Below, piece by piece: positions 53,529 through 62,290 of a stretch of 64,000 nucleotides of DNA (its first letter is position 1; every line of letters starts with the position of its first letter). Both the position numbers and the translations under genes were made by a program. A model generated the notes under the pieces. The model ran no database searches, had not been told where the DNA came from, and saw only the letters and a list, made by a program, of their open reading frames with translations. The stretch comes from Hyphomicrobiales bacterium (GTDB lineage Bacteria; Pseudomonadota; Alphaproteobacteria; Rhizobiales; Rhizobiaceae). The stretch spans positions 62,001 through 126,000 of the forward strand of contig UBPA01000023.1 of NCBI GenBank assembly GCA_900467185.1, in the 5' to 3' direction.

Positions 53529-55510
53529 TGGCGACGCGTCGAACCTTCCTGGGCGGTGCGTCGAGCTTGGCGCTCTCCAATCTCTTCTCGACGGCCAAAG
53601 CCGCCGACCCCCACCAGACCGGAGTGAACCCCATGCATCCAGACCGCATTCTCCAGAACGGTCGCGTTACCACGCTCGATCGCGCCAACCCTAATGCCAC
53701 GGCCATCGCCATCAAGGACGGGCTGTTCCTGGCGGTCGGTTCCGACAGCGAGATCATGGCGCTGGCCGGGCCCGACACGGAGATCATCGACCTCAAGGGC
53801 CGGCGCGTGCTGCCCGGTCTCATCGACAACCACACCCACGTCATCCGCGGCGGCCTCAACTACAATATGGAGCTGCGCTGGGATGGCGTGCGGTCGCTGG
53901 CCGACGCGATGGACATGCTCAAGCGTCAGGTGGCGATCACGCCGGCGCCGCAATGGGTGCGCGTCGTCGGCGGCTTCAGCGAGCATCAGTTCGCCGAAAA
54001 GCGTCTGCCGACGATCGCGGAGATCAATGCGATCGCCCCGGATACGCCGGTCTTTCTCCTCCACCTCTATGATCGTGCGCTGCTGAACGGCGCCGCCCTG
54101 CGCGCTGTCGGCTATACCAGGGACACGCCGAACCCGCCCGGCGGCGAGATCACCCGCGACGCCAACGGCAACCCGACGGGCATGCTGCTAGCCAAGCCGA
54201 ATGCCGGCATCCTCTATTCGACACTAGCCAAGGGGCCGAAGCTGCCGCTCGACTATCAGGTCAATTCGACGCGGCACTTTCTGCGCGAGCTGAACCGGCT
54301 GGGCGTGACGGGCGTCATCGATGCCGGTGGCGGCTTCCAGAACTATCCGGACGACTATGCCGTCATCCAGAAACTGTCGGACGAGGGCCAGATGACGGTG
54401 CGGCTTGCCTACAACCTCTTCACCCAGAAGCCGAAAGAGGAGAAGCAGGACTTTCTCGACTGGACGGCGAGCGTCAAATACAAACAGGGCAACGACTATT
54501 TCCGGCACAACGGGGCGGGCGAGATGCTCGTTTTCTCCGCCGCCGATTTCGAGGATTTTCGCCAGCCGCGCCCGGACATGGCGCCCGAGATGGAAGGCGA
54601 GCTGGAGGAGGTCGTTCGGGTGCTGGCCGAAAACCGCTGGCCCTGGCGCATGCACGCCACCTATGACGAGACCATCTCCCGTTCGCTCGACGTGTTCGAA
54701 AAGGTCAACAAGGACATTCCGCTCGAAGGCCTCAACTGGTTCTTCGACCATGCCGAGACGATTTCGGACCGGTCCATCGACCGGATCGCCGCCTTGGGCG
54801 GTGGCATCGCCACCCAGCACCGCATGGCCTATCAGGGCGAATATTTCGTCGAGCGCTATGGCCATGGCGTTGCCGAAGCGACGCCGCCCATCCGGAAAAT
54901 GCTCGACAAGGGCGTCAACGTCTCGGCCGGCACGGATGCGACGCGCGTCGCCTCCTATAACCCCTGGGTCTCCCTGTCCTGGATGGTGACGGGCAAGACG
55001 GTCGGCGGCATGCAGCTCTATCCCAGGGCCAATTGCCTCGACCGCGAGACGGCATTGCGCATGTGGACCGAGAAGGTCACCTGGTTCTCCAACGAGGAGG
55101 GCAAGAAGGGCCGCATCGAAAAGGGCCAGTTCGCCGATCTCGTCGTGCCGGACAAGGATTTCTTCGCCTGCGCCGAGGACGAGATCTCGTTTCTGGTGTC
55201 GGAACTGACGATGGTCGGCGGCAAGGTCGTCTACGGCGCGGGCGACTTCAAGGCGCTGGACGAGAACGACGTGCCGCCGGCGATGCCCGACTGGTCGCCC
55301 GTGCGCAGCTTCGGCGGATATGCCGCCTGGGGCGAGCCGGAGGGCGCCGGCGCACGCTCGCTGCGCCGCACGGCGATCTCCACCTGCGGCTGCGCCAGCG
55401 ATTGCGGCGTCCATGGCCACGACCATGCCGGTGCCTGGACGTCGAAACTGCCGATCTCGGACCTCAAGGGCTTCTTCGGGGCGCTCGGCTGCTCCTGCTG
55501 GGCGGTTTGA
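53528..55510 (+). CDS. Tat-exported YtcJ-like amidohydrolase with Cys-rich tail
   Basis: This 660-residue protein has a twin-arginine signal (MATRRTFLGGASSLALSNLF), then a YtcJ/NfdA-like metal-dependent amidohydrolase: LIDNHTHVIRGG metal motif, WRMHATYDETISRSLDVFEK, FDHAETISDRSIDRIAALGG and GTDATRVASYNPWVSLSW. Residues near 615-660 form an odd tail with five cysteines (STCGCASDCGVHGHDHAGAW, then GCSCWAV) not seen in ordinary YtcJ proteins. Tat export suits a metalloenzyme folded in the cytoplasm. Probable formamide- or amide-cleaving activity; substrate unknown. Confidence 0.85.
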   Translation: MATRRTFLGGASSLALSNLFSTAKAADPHQTGVNPMHPDRILQNGRVTTLDRANPNATAIAIKDGLFLAVGSDSEIMALAGPDTEIIDLKGRRVLPGLIDNHTHVIRGGLNYNMELRWDGVRSLADAMDMLKRQVAITPAPQWVRVVGGFSEHQFAEKRLPTIAEINAIAPDTPVFLLHLYDRALLNGAALRAVGYTRDTPNPPGGEITRDANGNPTGMLLAKPNAGILYSTLAKGPKLPLDYQVNSTRHFLRELNRLGVTGVIDAGGGFQNYPDDYAVIQKLSDEGQMTVRLAYNLFTQKPKEEKQDFLDWTASVKYKQGNDYFRHNGAGEMLVFSAADFEDFRQPRPDMAPEMEGELEEVVRVLAENRWPWRMHATYDETISRSLDVFEKVNKDIPLEGLNWFFDHAETISDRSIDRIAALGGGIATQHRMAYQGEYFVERYGHGVAEATPPIRKMLDKGVNVSAGTDATRVASYNPWVSLSWMVTGKTVGGMQLYPRANCLDRETALRMWTEKVTWFSNEEGKKGRIEKGQFADLVVPDKDFFACAEDEISFLVSELTMVGGKVVYGAGDFKALDENDVPPAMPDWSPVRSFGGYAAWGEPEGAGARSLRRTAISTCGCASDCGVHGHDHAGAWTSKLPISDLKGFFGALGCSCWAV

Positions 55511-55523
55511 CCGCGACGAAAGG

Positions 55524-55543
55524 CGGGCGGCCCATGCCGCCCG
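55524..55543. terminator. Hairpin between the amidohydrolase and higA genes
   Basis: CGGGCGGC at 55524-55531 pairs with GCCGCCCG at 55536-55543 around CCAT, between convergent genes; it may serve both. Confidence 0.5.
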
Positions 55544-55598
55544 TCAGATGCCTTCCGCTGGAGGCCAGCGCCGGCGATCGGGACGGGATCGTCGCCCG

Positions 55599-55907
55599 CT
55601 ATGCCGCGGTCGCCAGAGGCCTGGCCCGATCGATCCGCGCCCGCTGGTCGGGCGAATTCATGACCGTCCACAGGTCGCAGCGCCGCTGCGTCTTCAGCCA
55701 GAAGTCCGGACTGTTGCCGAACACGCGCGCCAGAATGAGCGCCGTCGCCGCCGTCACAGTGCGCCGGTCGTTGCAGAGTTCGTTCACATGCTTGCGCTGC
55801 ACGCCCATTGCCTCAGCCAGCACGGCCTGCGTCAGGCCGAGCGGCTGCAGGAACTCTTCCGTCAGAATTTCGCCGACCGTGGCCGGCCTGCGTGTGGTCA
55901 TCAACAT
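55599..55907 (-). CDS. higA: HigA-type antitoxin (XRE family)
   Basis: This 102-residue protein has the HigA pattern RPATVGEILTEEFLQPLGLT, a helix-turn-helix (QAVLAEAMGVQRKHVNELCN), RRTVTAATALILARVFGNSP and FWLKTQRRCDLW. It would neutralise a HigB RNase toxin and repress the operon. The expected toxin gene lies just upstream (55917-56207) but is only partly recognisable. A start at MTTRR, two codons later, is possible. Confidence 0.9.
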   Translation of the reverse strand: MLMTTRRPATVGEILTEEFLQPLGLTQAVLAEAMGVQRKHVNELCNDRRTVTAATALILARVFGNSPDFWLKTQRRCDLWTVMNSPDQRARIDRARPLATAA

Positions 55908-55916
55908 GGCATTTCC

Positions 55917-56207
55917 TCATCGATAGCTGTGGTCGTCGAGGTAGACATCCGACGCCTCGCCGCGACCGTCGTCCCATCGGACGATCAATCGCCATTGCGC
56001 AAACCCGACGATCGTTCCACGCCGTCGGCGCAGGCGATTGTACCACTCACGGCGTCCTGTTCCAGCGATATCCCGAAGCGCCAGAACTCCCACAGCATTA
56101 TTCCATTTATCGAAATAAAATCGTGAGTATTCCTTCAATTGTATGACAGGGTGCAACCGAGCATGATCGCTCCATCGAATGCAGCCGATCATCCCGGCCC
56201 ATCTCAA
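55917..56207 (-). CDS. HigB-like toxin, diverged or damaged at the N-terminus
   Basis: The C-terminal third, QWRLIVRWDDGRGEASDVYL followed by DDHSYR, matches HigB/RelE-fold toxins that pair with this HigA type. The N-terminal two thirds (EYSRFYFDKWNNAVGVLALR and so on) do not show the usual HigB helices or the LRG...SIRVN block, and the frame before RRRRGTIVGF has no clear start. It could be a pseudogene or a recombinant form. It precedes higA by 9 bp as in intact systems. Confidence 0.5.
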   Translation of the reverse strand: MRWAGMIGCIRWSDHARLHPVIQLKEYSRFYFDKWNNAVGVLALRDIAGTGRREWYNRLRRRRGTIVGFAQWRLIVRWDDGRGEASDVYLDDHSYR

Positions 56208-56216
56208 GGAGCAGAC

Positions 56217-56669
56217 ATGACCCTACCACCAACCGACACGATGCGCAGCCAGGCCGCGCGTCTCATCGGATCGCCGGTCACGCGCACGCTGTCGCTTCTG
56301 GCGCTCTGCGCGGCCTATATCCAGGGCCCGCTCACCAAGATCCTCGACTTCGACGGCGCGCTGGCAGAGATGGATCATTTCGGCCTCCATCCGGCCGGCT
56401 TTTTCGCCGTGGCCGTCATCGCGTTCGAACTGACCGCTTCCGCCATGGTGGTCTCGGGCGTCCTGCGCTGGGCCGGTTCCCTGGCGCTGGCCGGCTTCAC
56501 GCTTCTCGCCACGCTCATCGCCCTGCGTTTCTGGGAGATGGCGCCGGACATGGAGCGCATGATGGCGACCAATGCCTTCTTCGAACATCTCGGCCTAGCC
56601 GGCGCCTTCGTGCTGGTCGCCGCTCGTGACCTCGACACGACGGACCTCACCACGGGAGCACGCACATGA
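56217..56669 (+). CDS. DoxX-family membrane protein
   Basis: This 150-residue protein has four hydrophobic segments and the DoxX-type pattern ALCAAYIQGPLTKILDFDGA, HFGLHPAGFFAVAVIAFELT and LALAGFTLLATLIALRFWEM. The RBS AAGGAG lies just before ATG 56217; upstream residues are unlike the family. It overlaps the next MFS gene by 4 bp. DoxX proteins are linked to redox and thiol stress; the role here is unknown. Confidence 0.85.
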   Translation: MTLPPTDTMRSQAARLIGSPVTRTLSLLALCAAYIQGPLTKILDFDGALAEMDHFGLHPAGFFAVAVIAFELTASAMVVSGVLRWAGSLALAGFTLLATLIALRFWEMAPDMERMMATNAFFEHLGLAGAFVLVAARDLDTTDLTTGART

Positions 56670-58264
56670 CCGCCGCAAAACCGACCGGGGGCAGCTTCGC
56701 ACCGCTTGCGCAGCCCGTCTTCGCCGTTCTCTGGATCGCCACCATCCTCGGCAATACGGGAAGCTTCATGCGCGACGTCGCCAGCTCCTGGCTGATGACC
56801 GACCTCTCCGCCTCGCCGGCCGCCGTCGCCATGGTGCAGGCGGCAGGAACCCTGCCCATCTTTCTGCTCGCCATTCCCGCCGGCGTGCTCACCGATATTC
56901 TCGACCGGCGCAAGTTCCTGATCGCGGTCCAGCTGTTGCTGGCCTCCGTCAGCATCTCGCTGATGGTTCTGTCGCAGGCCGACATGCTCTCCGTCAGCGC
57001 ACTGATCGGCCTGACCTTCCTCGGCGGCATCGGCGCCGCCCTGATGGGGCCGACCTGGCAGGCGATCGTGCCGGAACTGGTCAAGCGCGAGGATGTGAAG
57101 AGCGCCGTGGCGCTCAATTCGCTCGGCATCAACATCGCGCGCTCCATCGGCCCGGCCGCGGGCGGCCTTCTTCTTGCTGCCTTCGGTGCCGGCATCACCT
57201 ATGGTGCCGACGTCGCCAGCTATATCGTCGTCATCGCCGCGCTCGTCTGGTGGCCGCGCGCCAAAAAGGCGGACGACGCGCTGCAGGAGAACTTCTTCGG
57301 TGCCTTCAGGGCCGGGCTTCGCTACACCCGGTCGAGCCGGCCGCTGCATGTCGTTCTGGTCCGGGCCTTCGTCTTCTTCGCCTTCGCCAGCGCCGTCTGG
57401 GCGCTTCTGCCGCTGGTCGCCCGCCAGCTGCTCGCCGGCGATGCAAGCTTCTACGGCATCCTGCTCGGCGCGGTCGGCGCCGGTGCGATCGGCGGCGCGC
57501 TCCTGATGCCGCGGCTGCGCGCGCGCCTCAGCGCCGACGGCCTCCTCCTGTCCTCCGCCCTCACCACCGCCGGCGTCATGGGCATCCTGTCGCTCGCCCC
57601 GCCGAAAGCGGTCGCGATCGTCGCCCTGCTCCTTCTCGGCGCCGCCTGGATCACGGCTCTGACCACGCTGAACGGCACCGCACAGGCGGTGCTGCCAAAC
57701 TGGGTGCGCGGCCGTGGCCTTGCCGTCTACCTCACCGTCTTCAACGGCGCGATGACGGCGGGCAGCCTCGGCTGGGGTGCCGTGGGCGAAGCCGTGGGCA
57801 TCCGCTCGACGCTGGCGATCGGCGCGGCAGGCCTTCTGCTCGCCGGCGTCCTCATGCACCGGGTCAAGCTGCCGGCCGGCGATGCCGACATGGTGCCGTC
57901 CAACCATTGGCCCGAACCCCTCGTTGCCGAACCCGTCGCCCATGATCGCGGACCGGTTCTGATCCTCATCGAATACACCGTCGACAGCCACAACCGCCGT
58001 GCTTTCCTCCGCGCCCTCGACGGCCTGTCCCACGAGCGTCGCCGCGACGGTGCCTATGGCTGGGGTGTGACCGAGGACTCGGCGGATCCGGAGAAGATCG
58101 TGGAATGGTTCATGGTGGAATCCTGGGCGGAGCACCTGCGCCAGCACAAACGGGTGTCCCAGGCCGATGCCGACCTGCAGGGCCAGGTTCTCGCCTATCA
58201 TCGCGGCCCGGAACGGCCGGTCGTCCGTCACTTCCTGACGATCAACCGCCCCGGCACGGTCTGA
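56666..58264 (+). CDS. MFS transporter (EntS/DUF894 type) with C-terminal ABM-like domain
   Basis: This 532-residue protein has a 12-helix MFS part of the EntS/MFS_3 group (FAVLWIATILGNTGSFMRDV, ASSWLMTDLSASPAAVAMVQ, residues 1-420) and a soluble tail of about 100 residues (GPVLILIEYTVDSHNRRAFL, then YGWGVTEDSADPEKIVEWFM) resembling a dimeric alpha-beta barrel like the antibiotic biosynthesis monooxygenase fold. This fusion is recurrent in the group. It is likely an exporter; the tail may bind or sense the substrate. Confidence 0.85.
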   Translation: MTAAKPTGGSFAPLAQPVFAVLWIATILGNTGSFMRDVASSWLMTDLSASPAAVAMVQAAGTLPIFLLAIPAGVLTDILDRRKFLIAVQLLLASVSISLMVLSQADMLSVSALIGLTFLGGIGAALMGPTWQAIVPELVKREDVKSAVALNSLGINIARSIGPAAGGLLLAAFGAGITYGADVASYIVVIAALVWWPRAKKADDALQENFFGAFRAGLRYTRSSRPLHVVLVRAFVFFAFASAVWALLPLVARQLLAGDASFYGILLGAVGAGAIGGALLMPRLRARLSADGLLLSSALTTAGVMGILSLAPPKAVAIVALLLLGAAWITALTTLNGTAQAVLPNWVRGRGLAVYLTVFNGAMTAGSLGWGAVGEAVGIRSTLAIGAAGLLLAGVLMHRVKLPAGDADMVPSNHWPEPLVAEPVAHDRGPVLILIEYTVDSHNRRAFLRALDGLSHERRRDGAYGWGVTEDSADPEKIVEWFMVESWAEHLRQHKRVSQADADLQGQVLAYHRGPERPVVRHFLTINRPGTV

Positions 58265-58271
58265 GGCCAGA

Positions 58272-58296
58272 CGGGAGGCGAAACGCCCGCCTCCCG
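58272..58296 (+). terminator. Terminator-like hairpin after the MFS gene
   Basis: CGGGAGGCG at 58272-58280 pairs exactly with CGCCTCCCG at 58288-58296 with a 7-nt loop; no T-tract follows. Confidence 0.6.
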
Positions 58297-58322
58297 ATCA
58301 TTGCGGAAATCGCAATGAATTC

Positions 58323-58344
58323 GACACAATTGACACAATTGTGT
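58323..58344. promoter_or_regulatory. Operator-like palindrome with direct repeat
   Basis: GACACAATT occurs twice in succession (58323-58331 and 58332-58340) and the second runs into the perfect palindrome ACACAATTGTGT at 58333-58344. It lies 100 bp upstream of the hydrolase gene and could be a binding site for a MarR/TetR-type or LysR regulator. Confidence 0.5.
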
Positions 58345-58443
58345 TAGCCTTCGCTTTCCGACAAAATCGCCTCATCGGACAGGCGGTCGCCAATGCCGCA
58401 CCGGTCACACCAAGCCGACCCAACTCCAGAAGGAACCACGAGC

Positions 58444-59280
58444 ATGAGCATGATCACCACCACGGACGGCGTCGAGATCTTCTTCAAGGACTGGGGGGCA
58501 AAGGACGCGCAGCCGATCGTCTTTCACCACGGCTGGCCGCTGTCGTCCGACGACTGGGACGCGCAGATGCTGTTCTTCGTCTCCAGGGGCTACCGCGTCG
58601 TCGCCCATGACCGGCGCGGCCATGGCCGCTCGGCCCAGGTCGCGGAGGGTCACGACATGGATCACTACGCCGCCGACGCCTTTGCGGTCGTGGAACATCT
58701 CGACCTTAAGAATGCAGTCCACATCGGTCACTCGACCGGCGGCGGCGAAGTCGCGCGCTACGTGGCCAAACATGGCCAGCCGGCCGGCCGTGTCGCCAAG
58801 GCCGTGCTCGTTTCCGCCGTGCCGCCGCTGATGCTGAAGACCGAAAGCAACCCGGACGGGCTGCCGAAGGACGTGTTCGACGGCTTCCGTTCGGCGCTCG
58901 CCGCCAACCGGGCCCAGTTCTTCCGCGATGTCCCGGCCGGCCCGTTCTACGGCTTCAACCGCGACGGCGCGACGGCACAGGAAGGCGTGATCCAGAATTG
59001 GTGGCGTCAGGGCATGACGGGCAGCGCGAAGGCCCATTACGACGGCATCAAGGCCTTCTCGGAAACCGACCAGACCGAAGACCTGAAGGCGATCACCGTT
59101 CCCACGCTCGTGCTGCACGGCGAGGACGACCAGATCGTGCCGATCGGCGCCTCGGCCCACGCGTCCGTGAAGCTCCTGAAGAACGGCACGCTGAAGACCT
59201 ATCCCGGCTTTTCGCACGGCATGCTGACCGTCAATGCCGATGTGCTGAACGCCGATCTCCTGGCCTTCGTCCAAGCCTGA
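58444..59280 (+). CDS. Alpha/beta hydrolase, non-haem chloroperoxidase-like
   Basis: This 278-residue protein has the nucleophile elbow GHSTGGGEVARYVA, VAHDRRGHGRS, the acid region HGEDDQIVPI and the His in GFSHGM, matching cofactor-free perhydrolases/chloroperoxidases. The start at 58444 (MSMITTTDGVEIFFKDWG) has a GAAGGA ribosome binding site upstream. It is alone in its unit, behind a palindromic operator candidate. Confidence 0.9.
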   Translation: MSMITTTDGVEIFFKDWGAKDAQPIVFHHGWPLSSDDWDAQMLFFVSRGYRVVAHDRRGHGRSAQVAEGHDMDHYAADAFAVVEHLDLKNAVHIGHSTGGGEVARYVAKHGQPAGRVAKAVLVSAVPPLMLKTESNPDGLPKDVFDGFRSALAANRAQFFRDVPAGPFYGFNRDGATAQEGVIQNWWRQGMTGSAKAHYDGIKAFSETDQTEDLKAITVPTLVLHGEDDQIVPIGASAHASVKLLKNGTLKTYPGFSHGMLTVNADVLNADLLAFVQA

Positions 59281-59401
59281 TCGCGCAAGCTGAGCCGCCA
59301 CGCGGCGACGGGTGCACGCCCCGCATCCGTCGCCGCCTTCCCTCTCCGCCCGGCAGCGACGATCTTCGTCCCTCCGGGCGACCGAACAAAACGGTGACGA
59401 C

Positions 59402-60094
59402 ATGACCCGCACCCCTGCCGCCCTGCAGCTCACCCCCGAGCTGGTCGCCAAGACGTTGCGGGTCGTCGAGGATCAGGGCCCGGAACCGGGTCGCACGCCG
59501 ATCTCGCCCGCGCAGTTGGACGACCTCGTGCGCCGTGTCGAGGCGCAGGCCGAGGGCGAGATCTGGGTGTTTGCCTATGGCTCCCTGATGTGGAACCCGG
59601 GCTTTGCGGTCGCGGCCAGCGAACCCGCCATCGCCTATGGCTGGCACCGCGCGTTCTCGCTGCGGATCGAGCGCCTGCGGGCGACCACTGCGGCACCCGG
59701 GCTGATGCTCGCGCTGCGGCCGGGCGGAAGCTGCGCCGGCCGGATCCTGAAACTGCCGGCGGAAACGCAGCATCAGGACCTGCGCACGCTTCTCGCACGC
59801 GAGATCCGCTATGCGGAAGTGTCCGGCATGGTGCGCTGGATCGCGGTGCGCACGCCGGCCGGCCCGCGAAAGGTTCTGACCTTCTGGGCGAGCACCCGCC
59901 AGTGTCCGCTGACCGAAGACGTGCCCCTCGAGGAGGCCGCCACGCTCATCGCCCAGGCCTGCGGCCCCGCCGGCTCCTGCGCGCAATATCTTCACCGCAC
60001 GGTCTCGGATCTCGGCGAACGCAATATCGTCGATCGCAACCTCTGGCGCCTGCAGGAAATGGTCGCCGCCCGGCTGACCGCGCTTCCCGCCTGA
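59402..60094 (+). CDS. chaC: ChaC-like gamma-glutamylcyclotransferase
   Basis: This 230-residue protein has the substrate loop [23 protein letters not shown] and [10 protein letters not shown] (probable catalytic Glu), with the end [12 protein letters not shown]. ChaC enzymes cleave glutathione or gamma-glutamyl peptides to 5-oxoproline. That product is the substrate of the PxpABC enzyme encoded at 21-23.6 kb, an interesting but distant link. It may be co-transcribed with the hydrolase 120 bp upstream. Confidence 0.87.
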   Translation: MTRTPAALQLTPELVAKTLRVVEDQGPEPGRTPISPAQLDDLVRRVEAQAEGEIWVFAYGSLMWNPGFAVAASEPAIAYGWHRAFSLRIERLRATTAAPGLMLALRPGGSCAGRILKLPAETQHQDLRTLLAREIRYAEVSGMVRWIAVRTPAGPRKVLTFWASTRQCPLTEDVPLEEAATLIAQACGPAGSCAQYLHRTVSDLGERNIVDRNLWRLQEMVAARLTALPA

Positions 60095-60389
60095 AGGGAG
60101 GGATCGCGGCGGACGCGCCCTTCACGTCTGCGCGAGAACCGGCGAAATTCCCTGTCGAAGCGGTGCGGATCCCGGTCATCTTCTTGCGCGAACGCCCGAA
60201 TATTTTTACAGATCCGTCGCTGACGACGCGAGCCAAACATGGCCGCGTCGCGGGACGGGCCCCTGCCCTCGTCGTCCTGCGCCACGCGCCGCGGACCCCG
60301 AGCCGGGACCTCGAACGACGGGAGAGCCCGAAGCAGCATCACGCGCGGGTCGGGAGGCCCGCCTCCCCCCGCGTCCCAAGGAGACGGAC
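60095..60389. other. Intergenic stretch without recognisable genes
   Basis: This 295-bp gap ahead of the LivK-type gene contains its promoter and the ribosome binding site AAGGAG at 60378-60383. An AT-rich patch near 60200-60212 (AATATTTTTACAG) could be part of a promoter. Nothing else was seen. Confidence 0.4.
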
Positions 60390-61505
60390 ATGACATTGAA
60401 GACCATCACGGCGGCGCTCGCCGCCACGCTCGCCTTTTCGCCGCTCGCCGCAACGCTTGCCCATGCCGACATCACCATCGGCCTCGTCGCACCGCTGACC
60501 GGTCCGGTCGCGGCCATCGGCGCGCAGATCAAGAACGGCGCGGAAACGGCCGTCGCGGAGCTGAACAAGAAGGGCGGCGTCAATGGCGAGACGCTCGTTC
60601 TGAAGATCGCCGACGATGCGGGCGAGCCCAAGCAGGGCGTGTCGGCTGCCAATCAGCTGATCGCCGAGGACATCCGCTTCGTCGTCGGCCCGGTCACCTC
60701 CGGCGTCTCGATTCCGGCCTCGGTCGCCTTCGCCGAGAACGGCACGCTGATGGTCACGCCCACCGCGACCTCGCCGGAACTGACCGCGCGTGGCCTCACC
60801 ACCGTCTTCCGCACCTGCGGCCGTGACGACCAGCAGGCCGACGTCGCCGCAAAATACGTGGTCGAGACGTTCAAGGACAAGAAGATCGCGATCCTCAACG
60901 ACAAGGGCCAGTACGGCAAGGGCCTTGCCGACGCCTTCAAGACCTCGCTGAACGCTGCCGGCATCACGGAAATCTTCAACGATGCGCTGACGGCCGGCGA
61001 CAAGGACTTCAGCGCCCTGGTAACGCGCATGAAGGCTGAAGGCGTCGAGGTTCTCTACTTCGGCGGCTACCACCCGGAAGCGGGCCTTTTGGTGCGCCAG
61101 ATGAAGGATGCCGGCATGAGCGTGCAGCTGATCGCCGGCGATGGCCTGTCGAACAGCGAATTCATCGCCACCGGCGGCGATGACGCCAACGGCACGATCT
61201 ACACCAACGCCGCCGACGCGCTGAAGAGCGCCGACAGCAAGGCCGCAGCCGACGCGCTGACCGCCCGCAACATCCCGGTCGAAGCCTTCACGCTCAACGC
61301 CTATGCCGCCGTCGAAGTCATCGCCGCCGGCATCGCCAAGGCCGGCAGCAAGGACGACGCCGAAGCCGTCGCACAGGCCCTGAAGGACGGCAGCCCCATC
61401 AAGACCGCCATCGGCGACCTTACCTATGGCGAGACCGGCGACCTCACCTCGCAGAGCTTCTCCGTCTACAAATGGGAAGGCGGCAAGACCGTCGCCGCCG
61501 AGTAA
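60390..61505 (+). CDS. LivK-type branched-chain amino acid binding protein, solitary
   Basis: This 371-residue protein has a signal peptide ([23 protein letters not shown] cleavage) and the type I periplasmic binding fold: [54 protein letters not shown] and [20 protein letters not shown]. It would bind leucine, isoleucine, valine or similar. No permease or ATPase genes are nearby, so it must share LivHMGF components encoded elsewhere. A terminator follows. Confidence 0.92.
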   Translation: MTLKTITAALAATLAFSPLAATLAHADITIGLVAPLTGPVAAIGAQIKNGAETAVAELNKKGGVNGETLVLKIADDAGEPKQGVSAANQLIAEDIRFVVGPVTSGVSIPASVAFAENGTLMVTPTATSPELTARGLTTVFRTCGRDDQQADVAAKYVVETFKDKKIAILNDKGQYGKGLADAFKTSLNAAGITEIFNDALTAGDKDFSALVTRMKAEGVEVLYFGGYHPEAGLLVRQMKDAGMSVQLIAGDGLSNSEFIATGGDDANGTIYTNAADALKSADSKAAADALTARNIPVEAFTLNAYAAVEVIAAGIAKAGSKDDAEAVAQALKDGSPIKTAIGDLTYGETGDLTSQSFSVYKWEGGKTVAAE

Positions 61506-61528
61506 TCCGGCGCACGACCGATCCGACG

Positions 61529-61552
61529 CGGGCGCCGAAACGGCGCCCGTTT
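61529..61552 (+). terminator. Terminator after the LivK-type gene
   Basis: CGGGCGCCG at 61529-61537 pairs with CGGCGCCCG at 61541-61549 around AAA, followed by TTT. Confidence 0.75.
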
Positions 61553-61657
61553 GCGTGCGGGGCCATAGTCCCGTTCCCGCGATCGGCACGCGCTGAGAGC
61601 CTATCGTCTTGCCGCCGTGTCCGGCACCGAAGCGATTTCGCTTCCGCGGGACATGCT

Positions 61658-62206
61658 TTAGCGGGACTTAAGATAATCCTCCGTCGTCGTCACGTCGGCA
61701 TAGCCGTAGGCGAGTGCGGCCATGAAGGCGGCGTGGACCTTGGCGGCCGGCACGGTCTCGCCGCGAAAGACGAGATCGCGCGTGGCGCACGCGTCCTCGA
61801 CGACCGTGATCTCGTAACCGAGGTCGGAAGCCGCGCGCGCGGTCGCGTCGATGCACATGTGGCTCATGGCGCCGACGATCGTCACGGCCACGATGCCGGC
61901 CGCCTTCAGCAGGGCATCGAGCTCCGTCTCGCGAAAGGCGTTCGGATGCGCTTTCACGACGACAGCCTCGCCCTCTGCCGGCGCCATCGCGGGGACGATG
62001 TCGGCGCCCTCCGTCCCCGCCACGAAGAAGGGCGAGCCCTCCGGGCTTTCGTGGCGCACATGGATGACGAGATCCTTCGCATGCCGGGCGGCGGCGAGCA
62101 CCGCCGCGGCTCGGGTGATGGCGGCATCGATTCCCACAAGCGGGAACCGGCCGGAGGCCAAATAGTCCTTCTGCAGATCGACGATGATGATGGCGCGCTT
62201 GCTCAT
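61658..62206 (-). CDS. Isochorismatase-family cysteine hydrolase
   Basis: This 182-residue protein has the catalytic triad Asp10 (IIIVDLQKDYL), Lys in VVKAHPNAF and Cys in GAMSHMCIDATARAA. It resembles small amide hydrolases (nicotinamidase-like fold) of the YecD group. It is divergent from the GlxA-type regulator, a common pairing, and is probably under its control. Substrate unknown. Confidence 0.9.
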   Translation of the reverse strand: MSKRAIIIVDLQKDYLASGRFPLVGIDAAITRAAAVLAAARHAKDLVIHVRHESPEGSPFFVAGTEGADIVPAMAPAEGEAVVVKAHPNAFRETELDALLKAAGIVAVTIVGAMSHMCIDATARAASDLGYEITVVEDACATRDLVFRGETVPAAKVHAAFMAALAYGYADVTTTEDYLKSR

Positions 62207-62290
62207 GCTGTGTCCTTTCCGATGGAGGGGCTAGACTAGCGCGTCCGGAGGATGGACAAGAGTGGCGGGATCGACAGATATCGGGGCGAT

